This document shows positions 1 to 8,151 of a stretch of 64,000 nt of DNA, piece by piece (the stretch's first letter is position 1; each line of letters starts with the position of its first letter). Position numbers and translations under genes: made by a program. The DNA lies in NCBI RefSeq assembly GCF_016718685.1, contig NZ_JADKCX010000017.1:20315-84314 (forward strand), given 5' to 3'. Source of the DNA: Haliscomenobacter sp. (GTDB lineage: Bacteria; Bacteroidota; Bacteroidia; Chitinophagales; Saprospiraceae). A model generated the notes under the pieces. It ran no database searches and was not told where the DNA came from. It worked only from the letters and a program-made list of their open reading frames with translations.

Positions 1-204
1 CGAGTAGAGGATCGTTGAAAGCATCAAACCAAACAGATAGGTTAGTCCAAAAACCAGCGCCATGTTTGAACCTTTGCCCGACTCAGGAGTAAGACCTGCC
101 GCTTTCATCCAGGCTGTTCCAAAAACTTTGGGGTTGAACCAAATGAACCCGGTTAGTAGAGGAACCAAAGCAGTCAATAGAATGACGACAAAGTTAAGAG
201 CCAT
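1..204 (-). CDS. DUF1761 family membrane protein, 3' part outside window
   Basis: The gene starts at an ATG at 204 and runs off the left edge, so only the first 68 codons are seen. The peptide begins MALNFVVILLTALVPLLTGF, a hydrophobic first helix, followed by the WFNPKVFGTAWMKAAG segment that typifies DUF1761 integral membrane proteins, and a second helix begins before the edge. Members are about 130-150 residues with four membrane segments and no known function. The family call rests on the N-terminal half only. Confidence 0.6.
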   Translation of the reverse strand, partial: MALNFVVILLTALVPLLTGFIWFNPKVFGTAWMKAAGLTPESGKGSNMALVFGLTYLFGLMLSTILYS

Positions 205-287
205 GTTTTTCGTTTTTTTGGTTGAAAAAAGGTGTTTGTTGTCAAATTTAAATAAATAGTTTTGAAAATAAAATTATTGGATATTTT

Positions 288-1463
288 TTATCCCCAATTT
301 TTTAAATACTCTGCAATCAGCAAGCCACAATACGTCCCGATGGCGTTGCCCAATGCGCCAGCTAAAATTCCGGGCAAATGCAAATCCGGGCGCTTGAGCC
401 CCTTGGACAAAGCCAGCGCAGAGGCTGATCCACCCACGTTGGCTTGTGAAGCAATGGAGAGGATATCCCAGTCTTGTTTGAAAAAACCACCTATGCCAAA
501 AACCACCAGGCCATGTACCAAAACCAGGATGGTGACAAAGCCCATCATGGCGATGGCCAGGTTTCCGTCGTGCAGCAATGCTGCCAAATCACAATACGCA
601 CCGATGACCGCCAAAAAGAGGTAGATGCAAAACATACCAATCAAGCGCACCCCACGCAAGCGTTGGATGGAGGAAAATTGGGCCAAAACCAGGGCAATGC
701 TGGTGAGGAAAATGATCTTGGGGATGGCCGGAAACAAATTGCTGGCCAACTGGGAGAGGTACAGCGAAAGCGCGCCCAGACCCAACAATATTCCCAGTTC
801 CTGCGGGTTCATGGTCTCTCGGTCATTGATGTGCGCGTCGGCTTCATCCGATAGCCGTTGCTGATCGCTTGCTGAAAGGTTTTCGCGGTTTTGCCGCGGA
901 AAATAACGGTTTAATATGGGAGGAAGTAGGAGCGTAACCACCATCCAAATGGCGGTGATGATGTTGTCGGCAGCAATGGCAGCTGCGTACACATTGCCCT
1001 GTTTGTTCACTTCGTAGTGCAGGGCCAGGGCATTAAAATTGCTGCTGCCTCCGATATAGGTACCTGTGAACATTCCCGCCAGGGCATAAAATGATTCACC
1101 AAAACTTTTAGGGCCAGCAATCAAGTACATGGCGACCAATGTGCCCAACATCGTACCTGCCGTTCCCAGTAAAAAATTCAGGATCATGGGGGCTCCCGCT
1201 TTTTTCAAACCGCGCAAATTGACCGTGAGCAGCAAATAAAAAATAGAAACTGGTGCCAGATACGTAAAGATCCCGTCATACAGCGGAGGTGCATTGGTAG
1301 AAGAGGGAATGATGCCCAAATTGGCCGTAATGGCAGTGAGGATGATGACGATTAAGGCACTGCCGAATGAGCGGAGATAGGGGAGTTTTGCCAATTGTTC
1401 GGAGATGACAATGTTCAGCATCAGCAGGGTAAAAATGGCAAGCGGGTCTTGTAAAATGGGCAT
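288..1463 (-). CDS. DUF819 family integral membrane protein
   Basis: A 391-residue polytopic membrane protein with about ten hydrophobic helices. The N-terminal half is a run of helices ending in GTYIGGSSNFNALAL. After residue 190 there is a charged cytoplasmic loop (RQNRENLSASDQQRLSDEADAH), then a second helical half that repeats a small-residue motif (SQANVGGSASALALSKG). This two-half organisation, with GGSSN and GGSASA motifs, is typical of DUF819 (YjcL-like) proteins, which resemble inverted-repeat secondary transporters. The substrate is unknown. The gene is intact and monocistronic, and divergent from the acyltransferase at 1559. Confidence 0.8.
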   Translation of the reverse strand: MPILQDPLAIFTLLMLNIVISEQLAKLPYLRSFGSALIVIILTAITANLGIIPSSTNAPPLYDGIFTYLAPVSIFYLLLTVNLRGLKKAGAPMILNFLLGTAGTMLGTLVAMYLIAGPKSFGESFYALAGMFTGTYIGGSSNFNALALHYEVNKQGNVYAAAIAADNIITAIWMVVTLLLPPILNRYFPRQNRENLSASDQQRLSDEADAHINDRETMNPQELGILLGLGALSLYLSQLASNLFPAIPKIIFLTSIALVLAQFSSIQRLRGVRLIGMFCIYLFLAVIGAYCDLAALLHDGNLAIAMMGFVTILVLVHGLVVFGIGGFFKQDWDILSIASQANVGGSASALALSKGLKRPDLHLPGILAGALGNAIGTYCGLLIAEYLKNWG

Positions 1464-1558
1464 ATGTTAATTTTGATCGGTCCTAAGATAGCTTATTTGT
1501 GCTACCTGTAATGTTTGCTGCTGAAAAAAGCTATTTTTGGTTGAAAAAAAGATCGCAT

Positions 1559-2743
1559 ATGTCAAGTGTTCCCCCGCCGCCCCGCTTAGGCTCCGTGGAT
1601 GTCTACCGTGGTTTGGTCATGTTTTTGATGATGGCTGAAGTTTTAGAGTTTGGGCACGTAGCCAAAGCCTTTCCCGACAGTGGATTTTGGGCTTTTTTGC
1701 ATTTTCATCAGAGTCATGTACCCTGGGTGGGTTGCTCTTTGCACGATTTGATTCAACCCTCGTTTTCTTTTTTGGTAGGGGTAGCGCTGCCTTATTCCCT
1801 GGCCAGCCGGATGAGCCAGGGACAATCCAATTGGCAAATTTGGGGGCATACTTTTCGGCGGGCGCTGATCCTGATTTTGTTGGGCATCTTCCTGAGGTCG
1901 ATGTACGACAAACAAACCAATTTTACTTTTGAGGATACCCTGACCCAAATCGGTTTGGGCTACGTTTTTTTGTTTGCATTGGGGAAGGTTTCTCTGCGGC
2001 GGCAATGGGTGGCGTTGGCCATTGTTTTACTGGGTTATTGGGCCTGGTTTGCCCTTTATCCGCTGCCCGGTGCAGATTTTAACTGGGCGGAAGCGGGAGT
2101 AGCCGCGGATTGGCAGCATCACCTCCAGGGTTTTGCCGCGCATTGGAACAAAAACACCAACGCCGCCTGGGCTTTTGACCGCTGGTTTATGAACCTGTTC
2201 CCTCGGGAGGAGGCGTTTCGCTTCAATGGAGGAGGTTATTCCACCATGAGTTTTATCCCTACCTTGGGTACGATGATTTTGGGTCTGATTGCCGGACAAT
2301 GGTTGAAATCGGCGCAGGTAGCCGTGGACTTGCTGCGCAAATTGGTGCTTACGGGCCTGATTTTGCTGGCTGTTGGTTTTCTCTTCAATCTGTTGGGGAT
2401 TTGCCCGAATGTCAAACGCATCTGGACGCCTACCTGGACCTTGTTCAGCGGGGGCTGGTGCTTCCTACTCTTGGCTGGTTTTTATTACCTCGTGGATGTG
2501 TTGCAGCAGGGGCGCTGGTTTTATGTGCTCAAGGTTTTGGGCATGAATTCCATTGCGGCGTATGTATTGGCGCATACGGTGATTGGGTTCATCGATTCGT
2601 CTTTCCGCATTCACGTCAGCCAAGAATACGATTTAATTTTTGGAGAGGGGTACCGGACTTTGGTGAGCGGAACGGTGATTCTGGCGATGCAGTTTTTGGT
2701 GCTGGATTGGATGTACCGGAAACGGATTTTTATTAAGATTTAG
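1559..2743 (+). CDS. DUF5009/HGSNAT-like membrane acyltransferase
   Basis: A polytopic membrane protein of 394 residues. It opens with the family signature RLGSVDVYRGLVMFLMM followed by the loop GCSLHDLIQPSFSFLVGVAL, matching the D-x3-P-x-F-x-F-x2-G pattern of heparan-alpha-glucosaminide N-acetyltransferase catalytic (DUF1624/DUF5009) proteins. Roughly ten membrane helices follow, with a soluble loop around residues 180-240. Bacterial members are thought to move acyl groups onto sugars at the membrane; the acceptor here is unknown. The frame is open 20 codons further up to 1499, but that segment does not resemble the family, so the ATG at 1559 is preferred. No partner gene is obvious. Confidence 0.75.
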   Translation: MSSVPPPPRLGSVDVYRGLVMFLMMAEVLEFGHVAKAFPDSGFWAFLHFHQSHVPWVGCSLHDLIQPSFSFLVGVALPYSLASRMSQGQSNWQIWGHTFRRALILILLGIFLRSMYDKQTNFTFEDTLTQIGLGYVFLFALGKVSLRRQWVALAIVLLGYWAWFALYPLPGADFNWAEAGVAADWQHHLQGFAAHWNKNTNAAWAFDRWFMNLFPREEAFRFNGGGYSTMSFIPTLGTMILGLIAGQWLKSAQVAVDLLRKLVLTGLILLAVGFLFNLLGICPNVKRIWTPTWTLFSGGWCFLLLAGFYYLVDVLQQGRWFYVLKVLGMNSIAAYVLAHTVIGFIDSSFRIHVSQEYDLIFGEGYRTLVSGTVILAMQFLVLDWMYRKRIFIKI

Positions 2744-2894
2744 GGTATTTGCACGGCGGAAATTGCAGATTACTAAAGCGACCGGCCACAGTTCAGGCTA
2801 CAAAATCGAACGGGCGGGCACAAAGGCCGCAGACGGGCACCTTGATTCTCCTCGCGAGCCCTTTAGCTCCTTTATGTTCCAAATATGTGTTTGA

Positions 2895-3421
2895 TCATGC
2901 CTTCTTCGGCAAGGTCTTCCGATCCTCCGGCAATCTTTTGAACTCCTTACTGCCATTGACCTCCATGTTCAGGTCATTCAGATCGGAGTAGCGCAAGCGG
3001 CCTTCCAGGTTGAGGAGCAAAAGTTGTTTTCTCCTCTGATGACCATGATGACATCGGTGATGACATCACGCTCTTCCTTGACCAGGAAACGAATGTGGGA
3101 ATCGCCATCTTTGAAATAGGCCAAATCTTCAAATTTGTCATCGTGGAGTTGCTGCATCAATTTGCTGATGTCTTGTGCTTCAACGGGGTTGTTTTCGTCA
3201 AAGTTCAAGAGGTGCAGGCTGGAGATGCTGCGCATGATGCGGTTGGCTTCATCGTCGTCGCTGTTTTTAGCAGCAATCTTGAGGAATAAACCGCCGATGT
3301 TCAGGTGCGTAGCTTGTTCGTGGCGACCAAACTTGCGCATGAAATCCCGTACTACCTGGTTTTGGGCAGGCAAAGCACAGCCCAGGCCCAGCAATGCCAG
3401 GCAGAAAATGATTTTTTTCAT
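2895..3421 (-). CDS. DUF4252 secreted protein, copy 1 (frame break near 3020)
   Basis: Last of three tandem DUF4252 paralogs. It has a signal peptide (MKKIIFCLALLGLGCALPAQ) followed by the DUF4252 core ending FLVKEERDVITDVIMVIRGENNF. The frame then leaves the family and would stop at 2978. In the -1 frame the sequence continues as LLLNLEGRLRYSDLNDLN and runs to a stop at 2895, exactly the expected family C-terminus. One missing base in the AAAA run at 3019-3022 would restore the gene. DUF4252 proteins are small exported proteins of unknown function, often next to ECF sigma/anti-sigma genes, as here. Sequencing error is more likely than decay. Confidence 0.75.
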
Positions 3422-3453
3422 GACGAAAGGGATGTTAAAGGTGATTGCTTAAT

Positions 3454-4003
3454 TTAAGCCTGGGGTAGTTTTTTGGATTTAGGCTTTTCTTTCCAGTTCA
3501 GTTCTTTGAGGTAATGATCGAGTACCTCATTGAGGTCCTTCATGCGCAGACGAGTTTTGGCGCTGACAGATGGTTTCGCCATCATCACTGCCTACCACCA
3601 GCACCTCTTTCAGCTGACCACGGGTACCTTCACGAACCATGATGTTGAGGTCAGAGTCTTCGTCCCGCACGTAAATGAGGTCGCTATAAGCGTTGCCCGA
3701 TTTGAGGCTGTTTACAAAATTGGAAAGATCAGTGGGTTTAATGCTGTTGCTGTTTTCACTTTGCAACAAACGGATTTTTCCCATTTTTCGAGCCAGACGC
3801 AGCCAAGTAAGGGTTTCTTCGTCGCGAATGCTGTTGTACACCAAACCTGTGCCAATCCAAACCAGCCAACCGGGTAGTTTAAAATTGGTTACCTGGTCTT
3901 GCTTTTTGAATTTTTGGTAAAATTCAGCCACCGAATTTTGAGCAACTACTTTGTTATTCAAAACGAAAAAACCAAGTGCGAGGAGGAGGATACGCATGCT
4001 CAT
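3454..4003 (-). CDS. DUF4252 secreted protein, copy 2 (frame break near 3566)
   Basis: Middle DUF4252 paralog. It has a signal peptide (MRILLLALGFFVLNNKVVAQ) and a core with the charged strand DLIYVRDEDSDLNIMVREG. After VGSDDGETI the frame goes astray and would stop at 3527. In the +1 frame it continues VSAKTRLRMKDLNEVLDHYL and ends LPQA at 3454, matching the end of copy 1 (KTLPKKA). One surplus base near 3566 explains this. The start codon overlaps the stop of copy 3 (ATGA, 4000-4003), so the pair is translationally coupled. An alternative start lies two codons downstream (MSM). Confidence 0.75.
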
Positions 4004-4515
4004 TTCTTCTCAATTTCTTTGGCCAAACGGGTGATTTTGTTCAGGTCTAAAGTACCCATGAAACTCAGCAACACAAATTCATCGTCACCGCTGGACAACA
4101 AGAGTAATTCACTGATGACGTTGTTGGTTTCCTTGATGAGGAATTCCACATTGTCGCCATCTTTGTCCCGCACGGTCATCAATACTTCGTACTCTTTGGT
4201 GTTGATTTTGGCTTTGGCTTCTTTGTAAAAAGCCTCTGGCGTTTCGTCGGTGGTCAGGATGCGCAAACCTTGCAGGTCTTTGGCCATTTCCAACACCGCT
4301 TTGGCTTCGGCATCGTTTTCCATGTCCAAAATTTTGGTGTCAATTTTGCCAATCATCTGGAACAGCTTGGGGCTGATGTACACTACGCTGAATCTTTTGT
4401 CTTCCACGTAGCTGGCAAAATACTTGTCGATGGCACTGGCGGCGCTGTTTTGGGCCATGCCTTGCACTGCGGCCAACGCGATGATGGCCAGGGTGAAAAA
4501 ATGCTTGATTTTCAT
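4000..4515 (-). CDS. DUF4252 secreted protein, copy 3 (intact)
   Basis: The only intact DUF4252 copy, 171 residues. The ATG at 4515 gives a clean signal peptide (MKIKHFFTLAIIALAAVQGM, then AQNS) and is chosen over an in-frame upstream start at 4614, whose 33 extra residues are simply the translation of a palindromic repeat. The core ends with VLMTVRDKDGDNVEFLIKE and VLLSFMGTLDLNKITRLAKE, which defines the family C-terminus used to judge copies 1 and 2. First of the three paralogs downstream of the anti-sigma gene, it presumably belongs to the regulon or feedback loop of that sigma factor. Function unknown. Confidence 0.8.
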   Translation of the reverse strand: MKIKHFFTLAIIALAAVQGMAQNSAASAIDKYFASYVEDKRFSVVYISPKLFQMIGKIDTKILDMENDAEAKAVLEMAKDLQGLRILTTDETPEAFYKEAKAKINTKEYEVLMTVRDKDGDNVEFLIKETNNVISELLLLSSGDDEFVLLSFMGTLDLNKITRLAKEIEKK

Positions 4516-4545
4516 ATTGATTTGTTTGAAAGGATGTCGATTTGA

Positions 4546-4628
4546 GGGTTGATAGGGGTTGATGAGGGTTGATGGAGGTTGGAGAGACGACAGTTTATCA
4601 ACCTCCTCCATCAACTCTTATCAACTCT
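4546..4628. repeat. Palindromic tandem repeat, GGGTTGAT type
   Basis: Four decamers (GAGGGTTGAT, AGGGGTTGAT, GAGGGTTGAT, GGAGGTTGGA; 4544-4583) are followed after about 14 bases by their imperfect reverse complement (ATCAACCTCC, ATCAACTCTT, ATCAACTC; 4598-4628). The result is a long imperfect hairpin with a 3-base insertion and two mismatches. It fills the gap between the anti-sigma stop and DUF4252 copy 3. The TTGA-rich arms resemble the palindromes around ftsX. Confidence 0.8.
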
Positions 4629-5144
4629 TTACTTAAACATTCTACCCATTTCCTCCATTTTGCCCACACTTTCAGTGGCAATTTCGGTGCCTTCGTTCAG
4701 TTCGGTAGCGACTCGGCGGAAGGCCTTGCGGGTAATTTGATAAGCTTCTTCAGCCGTTTTGGGTTCGTATTTCGACCAGTCGATGACCTTGGCTTCGGCC
4801 ACTAAGGGATGATCAAGTGGGGTTGAACGCATCATCCACCATAGACCAGCAACAAGCAGGGCAAAAACGGCAGCAATGCGCAGTATCCAAGCGGTTTGTA
4901 GTTTTCGAACCACTGGAGCAGGGGCAAGGGATGCTTCGATTTTCTGCATAATTTTAGCATCAAAATCATCGTTCAACTGGATGTCCGCTTCTTGTTCAAG
5001 AAACTGAAACCAGGCCTGGTATTGTTGTTGAGCAGCAGAGCCTTGCTCGTCTTGTAACAACTGTTTCAACTGGGCTTCTTCTTGCAGGCTGCTTTCGCCA
5101 GCAAAGTATTTGTCCAACAGGGATTGCATCAGTTCTTGTTTCAT
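4629..5144 (-). CDS. Putative membrane anti-sigma factor
   Basis: A 171-residue protein. The N-terminal half is acidic and helical (MKQELMQSLLDKYFAGESSL, then a helix rich in Q, E and L up to about residue 60), like the cytoplasmic part of anti-sigma factors. There is one membrane helix at about residues 88-107 (ILRIAAVFALLVAGLWWMM) and a short periplasmic tail ending EEMGRMFK. It lies directly downstream of the ECF sigma gene and upstream of three exported DUF4252 proteins. Size, topology and position indicate an anti-sigma factor holding the neighbouring sigma factor at the membrane. No zinc motif was seen, so the role is inferred mainly from context. Confidence 0.7.
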   Translation of the reverse strand: MKQELMQSLLDKYFAGESSLQEEAQLKQLLQDEQGSAAQQQYQAWFQFLEQEADIQLNDDFDAKIMQKIEASLAPAPVVRKLQTAWILRIAAVFALLVAGLWWMMRSTPLDHPLVAEAKVIDWSKYEPKTAEEAYQITRKAFRRVATELNEGTEIATESVGKMEEMGRMFK

Positions 5145-5153
5145 GGTACTCGT

Positions 5154-5709
5154 TTATGCTTGTGGGGTTACGAAACTCAGACTTGTTGGGACGAGGTTCG
5201 AAAAGACCGTTTTCAAGCATCTCGTCCCAACAAATCAATATAGCTTGTCTGGCTCTGAACAAATTGATCTTGACTTGAGCCAGGGGGAGATCCAATGAAT
5301 CGGCAACTTCCTGATAACTCATGCCTTCTATGTCCCGCAGGTGCATGACAAGCCGCTGGTTTTCGGGCAAACGCTCCATTAGTTTTTGCAATTTATGCAT
5401 GGTGTCTGCTGATTCGGTTTTGGCATCGGGTAATGGACTTGAATCCGCCTGATCCAGGCCATCTTTCCATTCTTTGTGGCCATTTTTTGTGCCCCGCAGT
5501 TTGTCGATGCACTGGTTTTTGGTCAAACGAATGACCCAGGCCTCCAGGTTTTGTACTTCACCCAAGCGTTCGTGCTGCTGCCAGAGTTTGATCAAGGCCT
5601 CTTGTACAAGATCTTCCGCTTCCTCGCGCTTGTTCAACATGCGCAGGGCCAAGCGAAACATCTTGTCCTTGAGTGGCAGTACGGTTTGTTTGAATTCAGT
5701 CGGGTTCAT
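5154..5709 (-). CDS. ECF-type RNA polymerase sigma factor (3' frame break likely)
   Basis: Region 2 is visible at residues 20-75 (LALRMLNKREEAEDLVQEAL, then LEAWVIRLTKNQCIDKLRG). Region 4 with its helix-turn-helix is at about 110-150 (LPENQRLVMHLRDIEGMSYQ, then LDLPLAQVKINLFRARQ). As written, the frame would run to 4996 and overlap the anti-sigma gene by 149 bases, which is unusual. Removing one T near 5216 gives the tail KTVFSNLVPTSLSFVTPQA with a stop at 5154-5156, nine bases before the anti-sigma start, so the shorter end is preferred. An ECF-type promoter lies just upstream, implying autoregulation. Sigma, anti-sigma and the DUF4252 trio form one operon. Confidence 0.85.
5183..5233. repeat. 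13-bp perfect inverted repeat inside the sigma gene 3' end
   Basis: TTGTTGGGACGAG (5183-5195) and CTCGTCCCAACAA (5221-5233) are exact reverse complements, 25 bases apart, with a further GAAAA/TTTTC pair in the loop. It lies in the last codons of the sigma gene, just before the anti-sigma start. Confidence 0.85.
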
Positions 5710-5733
5710 AGTATCCTGGCGTAAACACTTGGA

Positions 5734-5759
5734 AGACGGTACAGCGTGGAGAAAGTTAC
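5734..5759 (-). promoter_or_regulatory. ECF-type promoter upstream of the sigma gene
   Basis: Reading the minus strand, GTAAC (5755-5759) and CGTCT (5734-5738) are separated by 16 bases. They match the general ECF consensus of a GNAAC -35 and a CGTC -10 element. The -10 box is about 24 bases before the start codon at 5709. Autoregulation by the encoded sigma factor is inferred. Confidence 0.6.
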
Positions 5760-5877
5760 AGCAAAAGCATTTTTTTAAAAATTTTAAAAAAGCGGCAAAA
5801 AAAGCATTTGGATGTACAGCTAAATTCCTTCAAATTGCATCATATTTCATGTGAATAAGCGCTGAAACGTGTAGCGG

Positions 5878-7491
5878 ATGAATATTTTTAAAAAATTACC
5901 CGTGTTAAAAAGGATCGATGAGTTGGTGATCACCAGCTTTATCCCTCCGTTTATTGTGGCTTTTTCGGTTTCCTTGTTTGTGTTGTTGATGCAGATGCTC
6001 TGGATTTACATCGATGACCTGGCCGGCAAAGGGCTGGGTTTTTTCACGGTCATTGAATTGTTGTCCTACCGGGCGGTGAGTTTTGTACCGATGGCCTTGC
6101 CTTTGGGCATCTTGTTGTCTTCCGTCATGCTGATGGGCAATTTTGCAGAGCATTACGAATTGTCCAGTATGAAATCGGCGGGAATGTCCTTGGTGCGCAT
6201 CATGCAGCCCATGTTGATTTTTTCCCTGTTCACGGTGGCATTTTCCTGGTATTGTTCGGATTATTTGATTCCGGCGGCGAACCTTAAATTTGGTTCCCGG
6301 ATGTGGGATATTCAACAAACCAAACCAGCACTGCGCTTGGATGTAGGGGTATTTAACGACGATTTTCAGGGGTTCACGATCCACATTGGCAAAAAAATGA
6401 GTGACGGGCGCACGATCAAAGACGTCATCATCTACGACCATACCGAATCCAATTCTGGAAAATATACCGTCATCACGGCCAAAGATGGAGAAATGTTCAC
6501 CTCCCAGACGGCAATATTTTTTGTGATGCGTTTGCGCAACGGCTATCAATGCATCGAATCGAGGGGTTATCAAGCCAGTAACCAGAGTAAGTATCCATTT
6601 ATCCGCACCGGCTTCAAACAATTCACCAGGTTTGGCTTGACCGAGTTTTCGCTCAGCCGCACCAATGAAGAATTGTTCAAACAAAGCCGCCAAACCATGG
6701 ATTCCAGGGCTTTAAAAGCGGCGGCGGATTCGATGGCGCTCGATATCCACAAACGGACGGTTATCGCGGGGAATTACGTGGCGAACTATGTCTCCATCTT
6801 CAAAGTGGACAGTACTTACCTGAAGCAAGAGGTCAAGGCTAAACCTACGGAACAAAACAGGGGATCAGGGCCAACCCCCATTTCGGTTTCTGCCCCAGCG
6901 GAGTCTACTTTTGACTCTGCCCACAGTGTCAGCCTGGGTTTCAATGTATTGAGGTCAACCATCCTCAAACGAGCCAAGCCAATTTCGGTGGTTTCTCATT
7001 TCGCCGATACCTTTAGCGATGCGGATAAGACCACCTTGCGCGGGAGGGCTGAATCGGCGGCACGTGGGATACAAAACCAGACGGTGAGTACCACTACTTC
7101 CCTGGGCACAACCATGGAAAATCGGGTTAAATTCATTTACGACTGGCAAATGAAATACAGCATTGCAGTCGTGTGTTTCATTTTTATGTTCATTGGCGCA
7201 CCCATGGGAGCCATTGTGCGCAAAGGAGGTTTTGGTTATCCTTTATTGGTCGCCATTGTGTTTTTTATGTTGTTTGTGATTTTGACCATTTTCTGTCGAA
7301 AAATTGCCGAAACCTTTGTAGTCTCTGCGTATTTGGCGGCGTGGTTGCCCTGCCTTATTTTAATGCCACTGGGTATTTGGCTAACCTATAAAGCGATGAA
7401 TGATCAGCCCTTAAACTTGTTTGAAGGGGTACGTTATTTCTTTCAAAGCCTTGTAAAAAGACTTAGGAATGCAAAAACTGTTCAAGGATAA
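5878..7491 (+). CDS. LptF/LptG family permease (YjgP/YjgQ)
   Basis: A 537-residue inner-membrane protein: N-terminal helices at about residues 18-120, a long periplasmic domain at about 140-420, and three C-terminal helices at about 425-515. The start RIDELVITSFIPPFIVAFSV and the segment FVPMALPLGILLSSVMLMGN are typical of LptF/LptG. The family forms the membrane part of the ABC transporter that extracts lipopolysaccharide from the inner membrane, with LptB as ATPase (not in this window). Its 3' end overlaps the PAP2 gene by 23 bases, so the two are probably co-translated. Whether it acts as LptF or LptG cannot be decided from sequence. Confidence 0.88.
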   Translation: MNIFKKLPVLKRIDELVITSFIPPFIVAFSVSLFVLLMQMLWIYIDDLAGKGLGFFTVIELLSYRAVSFVPMALPLGILLSSVMLMGNFAEHYELSSMKSAGMSLVRIMQPMLIFSLFTVAFSWYCSDYLIPAANLKFGSRMWDIQQTKPALRLDVGVFNDDFQGFTIHIGKKMSDGRTIKDVIIYDHTESNSGKYTVITAKDGEMFTSQTAIFFVMRLRNGYQCIESRGYQASNQSKYPFIRTGFKQFTRFGLTEFSLSRTNEELFKQSRQTMDSRALKAAADSMALDIHKRTVIAGNYVANYVSIFKVDSTYLKQEVKAKPTEQNRGSGPTPISVSAPAESTFDSAHSVSLGFNVLRSTILKRAKPISVVSHFADTFSDADKTTLRGRAESAARGIQNQTVSTTTSLGTTMENRVKFIYDWQMKYSIAVVCFIFMFIGAPMGAIVRKGGFGYPLLVAIVFFMLFVILTIFCRKIAETFVVSAYLAAWLPCLILMPLGIWLTYKAMNDQPLNLFEGVRYFFQSLVKRLRNAKTVQG

Positions 7492-8101
7492 TCCCTGGTT
7501 TTTCGGGGTATTTGCTGTTTTTTTACTGATAGGCATTGGCCTTTTGACTTATCCGCAAGGAGACCTGCTGATCCGCTTGAACGACCACCGCACCGCTTTT
7601 GCAGATCAATTTTTCCGGTTGTTCACCAGGGTTGGAGAGGGTTATGGTTATGCCGTGGTTTTTTTGATTCTTCTGGTGTACAAACGTCGGGCCGCCTGGG
7701 GTGTACCTTTGTTGGGCATCGGTGTTTCCTTGGTGGCCGGGGCAACTAAGGCTTTGTTTCACCAACCGCGGCCTTATCGGTACTTCGAACAACAGGGTTT
7801 GTTGGCTCAACTGGATTTCATTCCTGGTATAGAAATGCACAAAGGCCTGACCAGCTTTCCTTCCGGGCATACCATGGCGGCTTTTGCATTGTTTTCTTTT
7901 CTCGCTTTTTGTTTTCCCCGCAAACCTTGGCTCAGCCTGACTTGTATTGTCGCAGCCCTGCTGGTTGGGATATCTCGGATGTATCTGGTACAGCATTTTT
8001 TTAAGGACGTGTATACTGGGGCCTTGTTGGGTGTAACTTTAGGGGCGATCGCCTATCAATTGTTGAATCAAATCGAGCAAAAGTTACTACTTAAAGTATA
8101 A
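7469..8101 (+). CDS. PAP2 superfamily lipid phosphatase
   Basis: 210 residues with about six membrane helices and the full PAP2 signature. Motif 1 is KALFHQPRPYRYF, motif 2 is FPSGHTMAAF with the catalytic histidine, and motif 3 is SRMYLVQHFFKDV with the nucleophilic histidine. Members dephosphorylate lipid phosphates such as undecaprenyl pyrophosphate, phosphatidylglycerophosphate or lipid A. Overlap with the upstream LptF/G gene suggests a role in envelope lipid or lipopolysaccharide metabolism; the substrate is not determined by the sequence. Confidence 0.9.
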   Translation: MQKLFKDNPWFFGVFAVFLLIGIGLLTYPQGDLLIRLNDHRTAFADQFFRLFTRVGEGYGYAVVFLILLVYKRRAAWGVPLLGIGVSLVAGATKALFHQPRPYRYFEQQGLLAQLDFIPGIEMHKGLTSFPSGHTMAAFALFSFLAFCFPRKPWLSLTCIVAALLVGISRMYLVQHFFKDVYTGALLGVTLGAIAYQLLNQIEQKLLLKV

Positions 8102-8151
8102 TTTTTTTACCTTCCGCACAGTCATTATTCATCTTATAAACAGGGGATTGT

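Noticed and set aside
62..259. 65-codon plus-strand open frame at the left edge
   Set aside because: It lies antisense to the clear DUF1761 start and has no protein-like features.
3000..3600. Programmed ribosomal frameshifting in the two DUF4252 genes
   Set aside because: The two copies shift in opposite directions, without a shared slippery site, and the same kind of break occurs in unrelated genes across the window.
4516..4614. N-terminal extension of DUF4252 copy 3
   Set aside because: The extra residues are translated palindromic repeat and precede a perfect signal peptide start.
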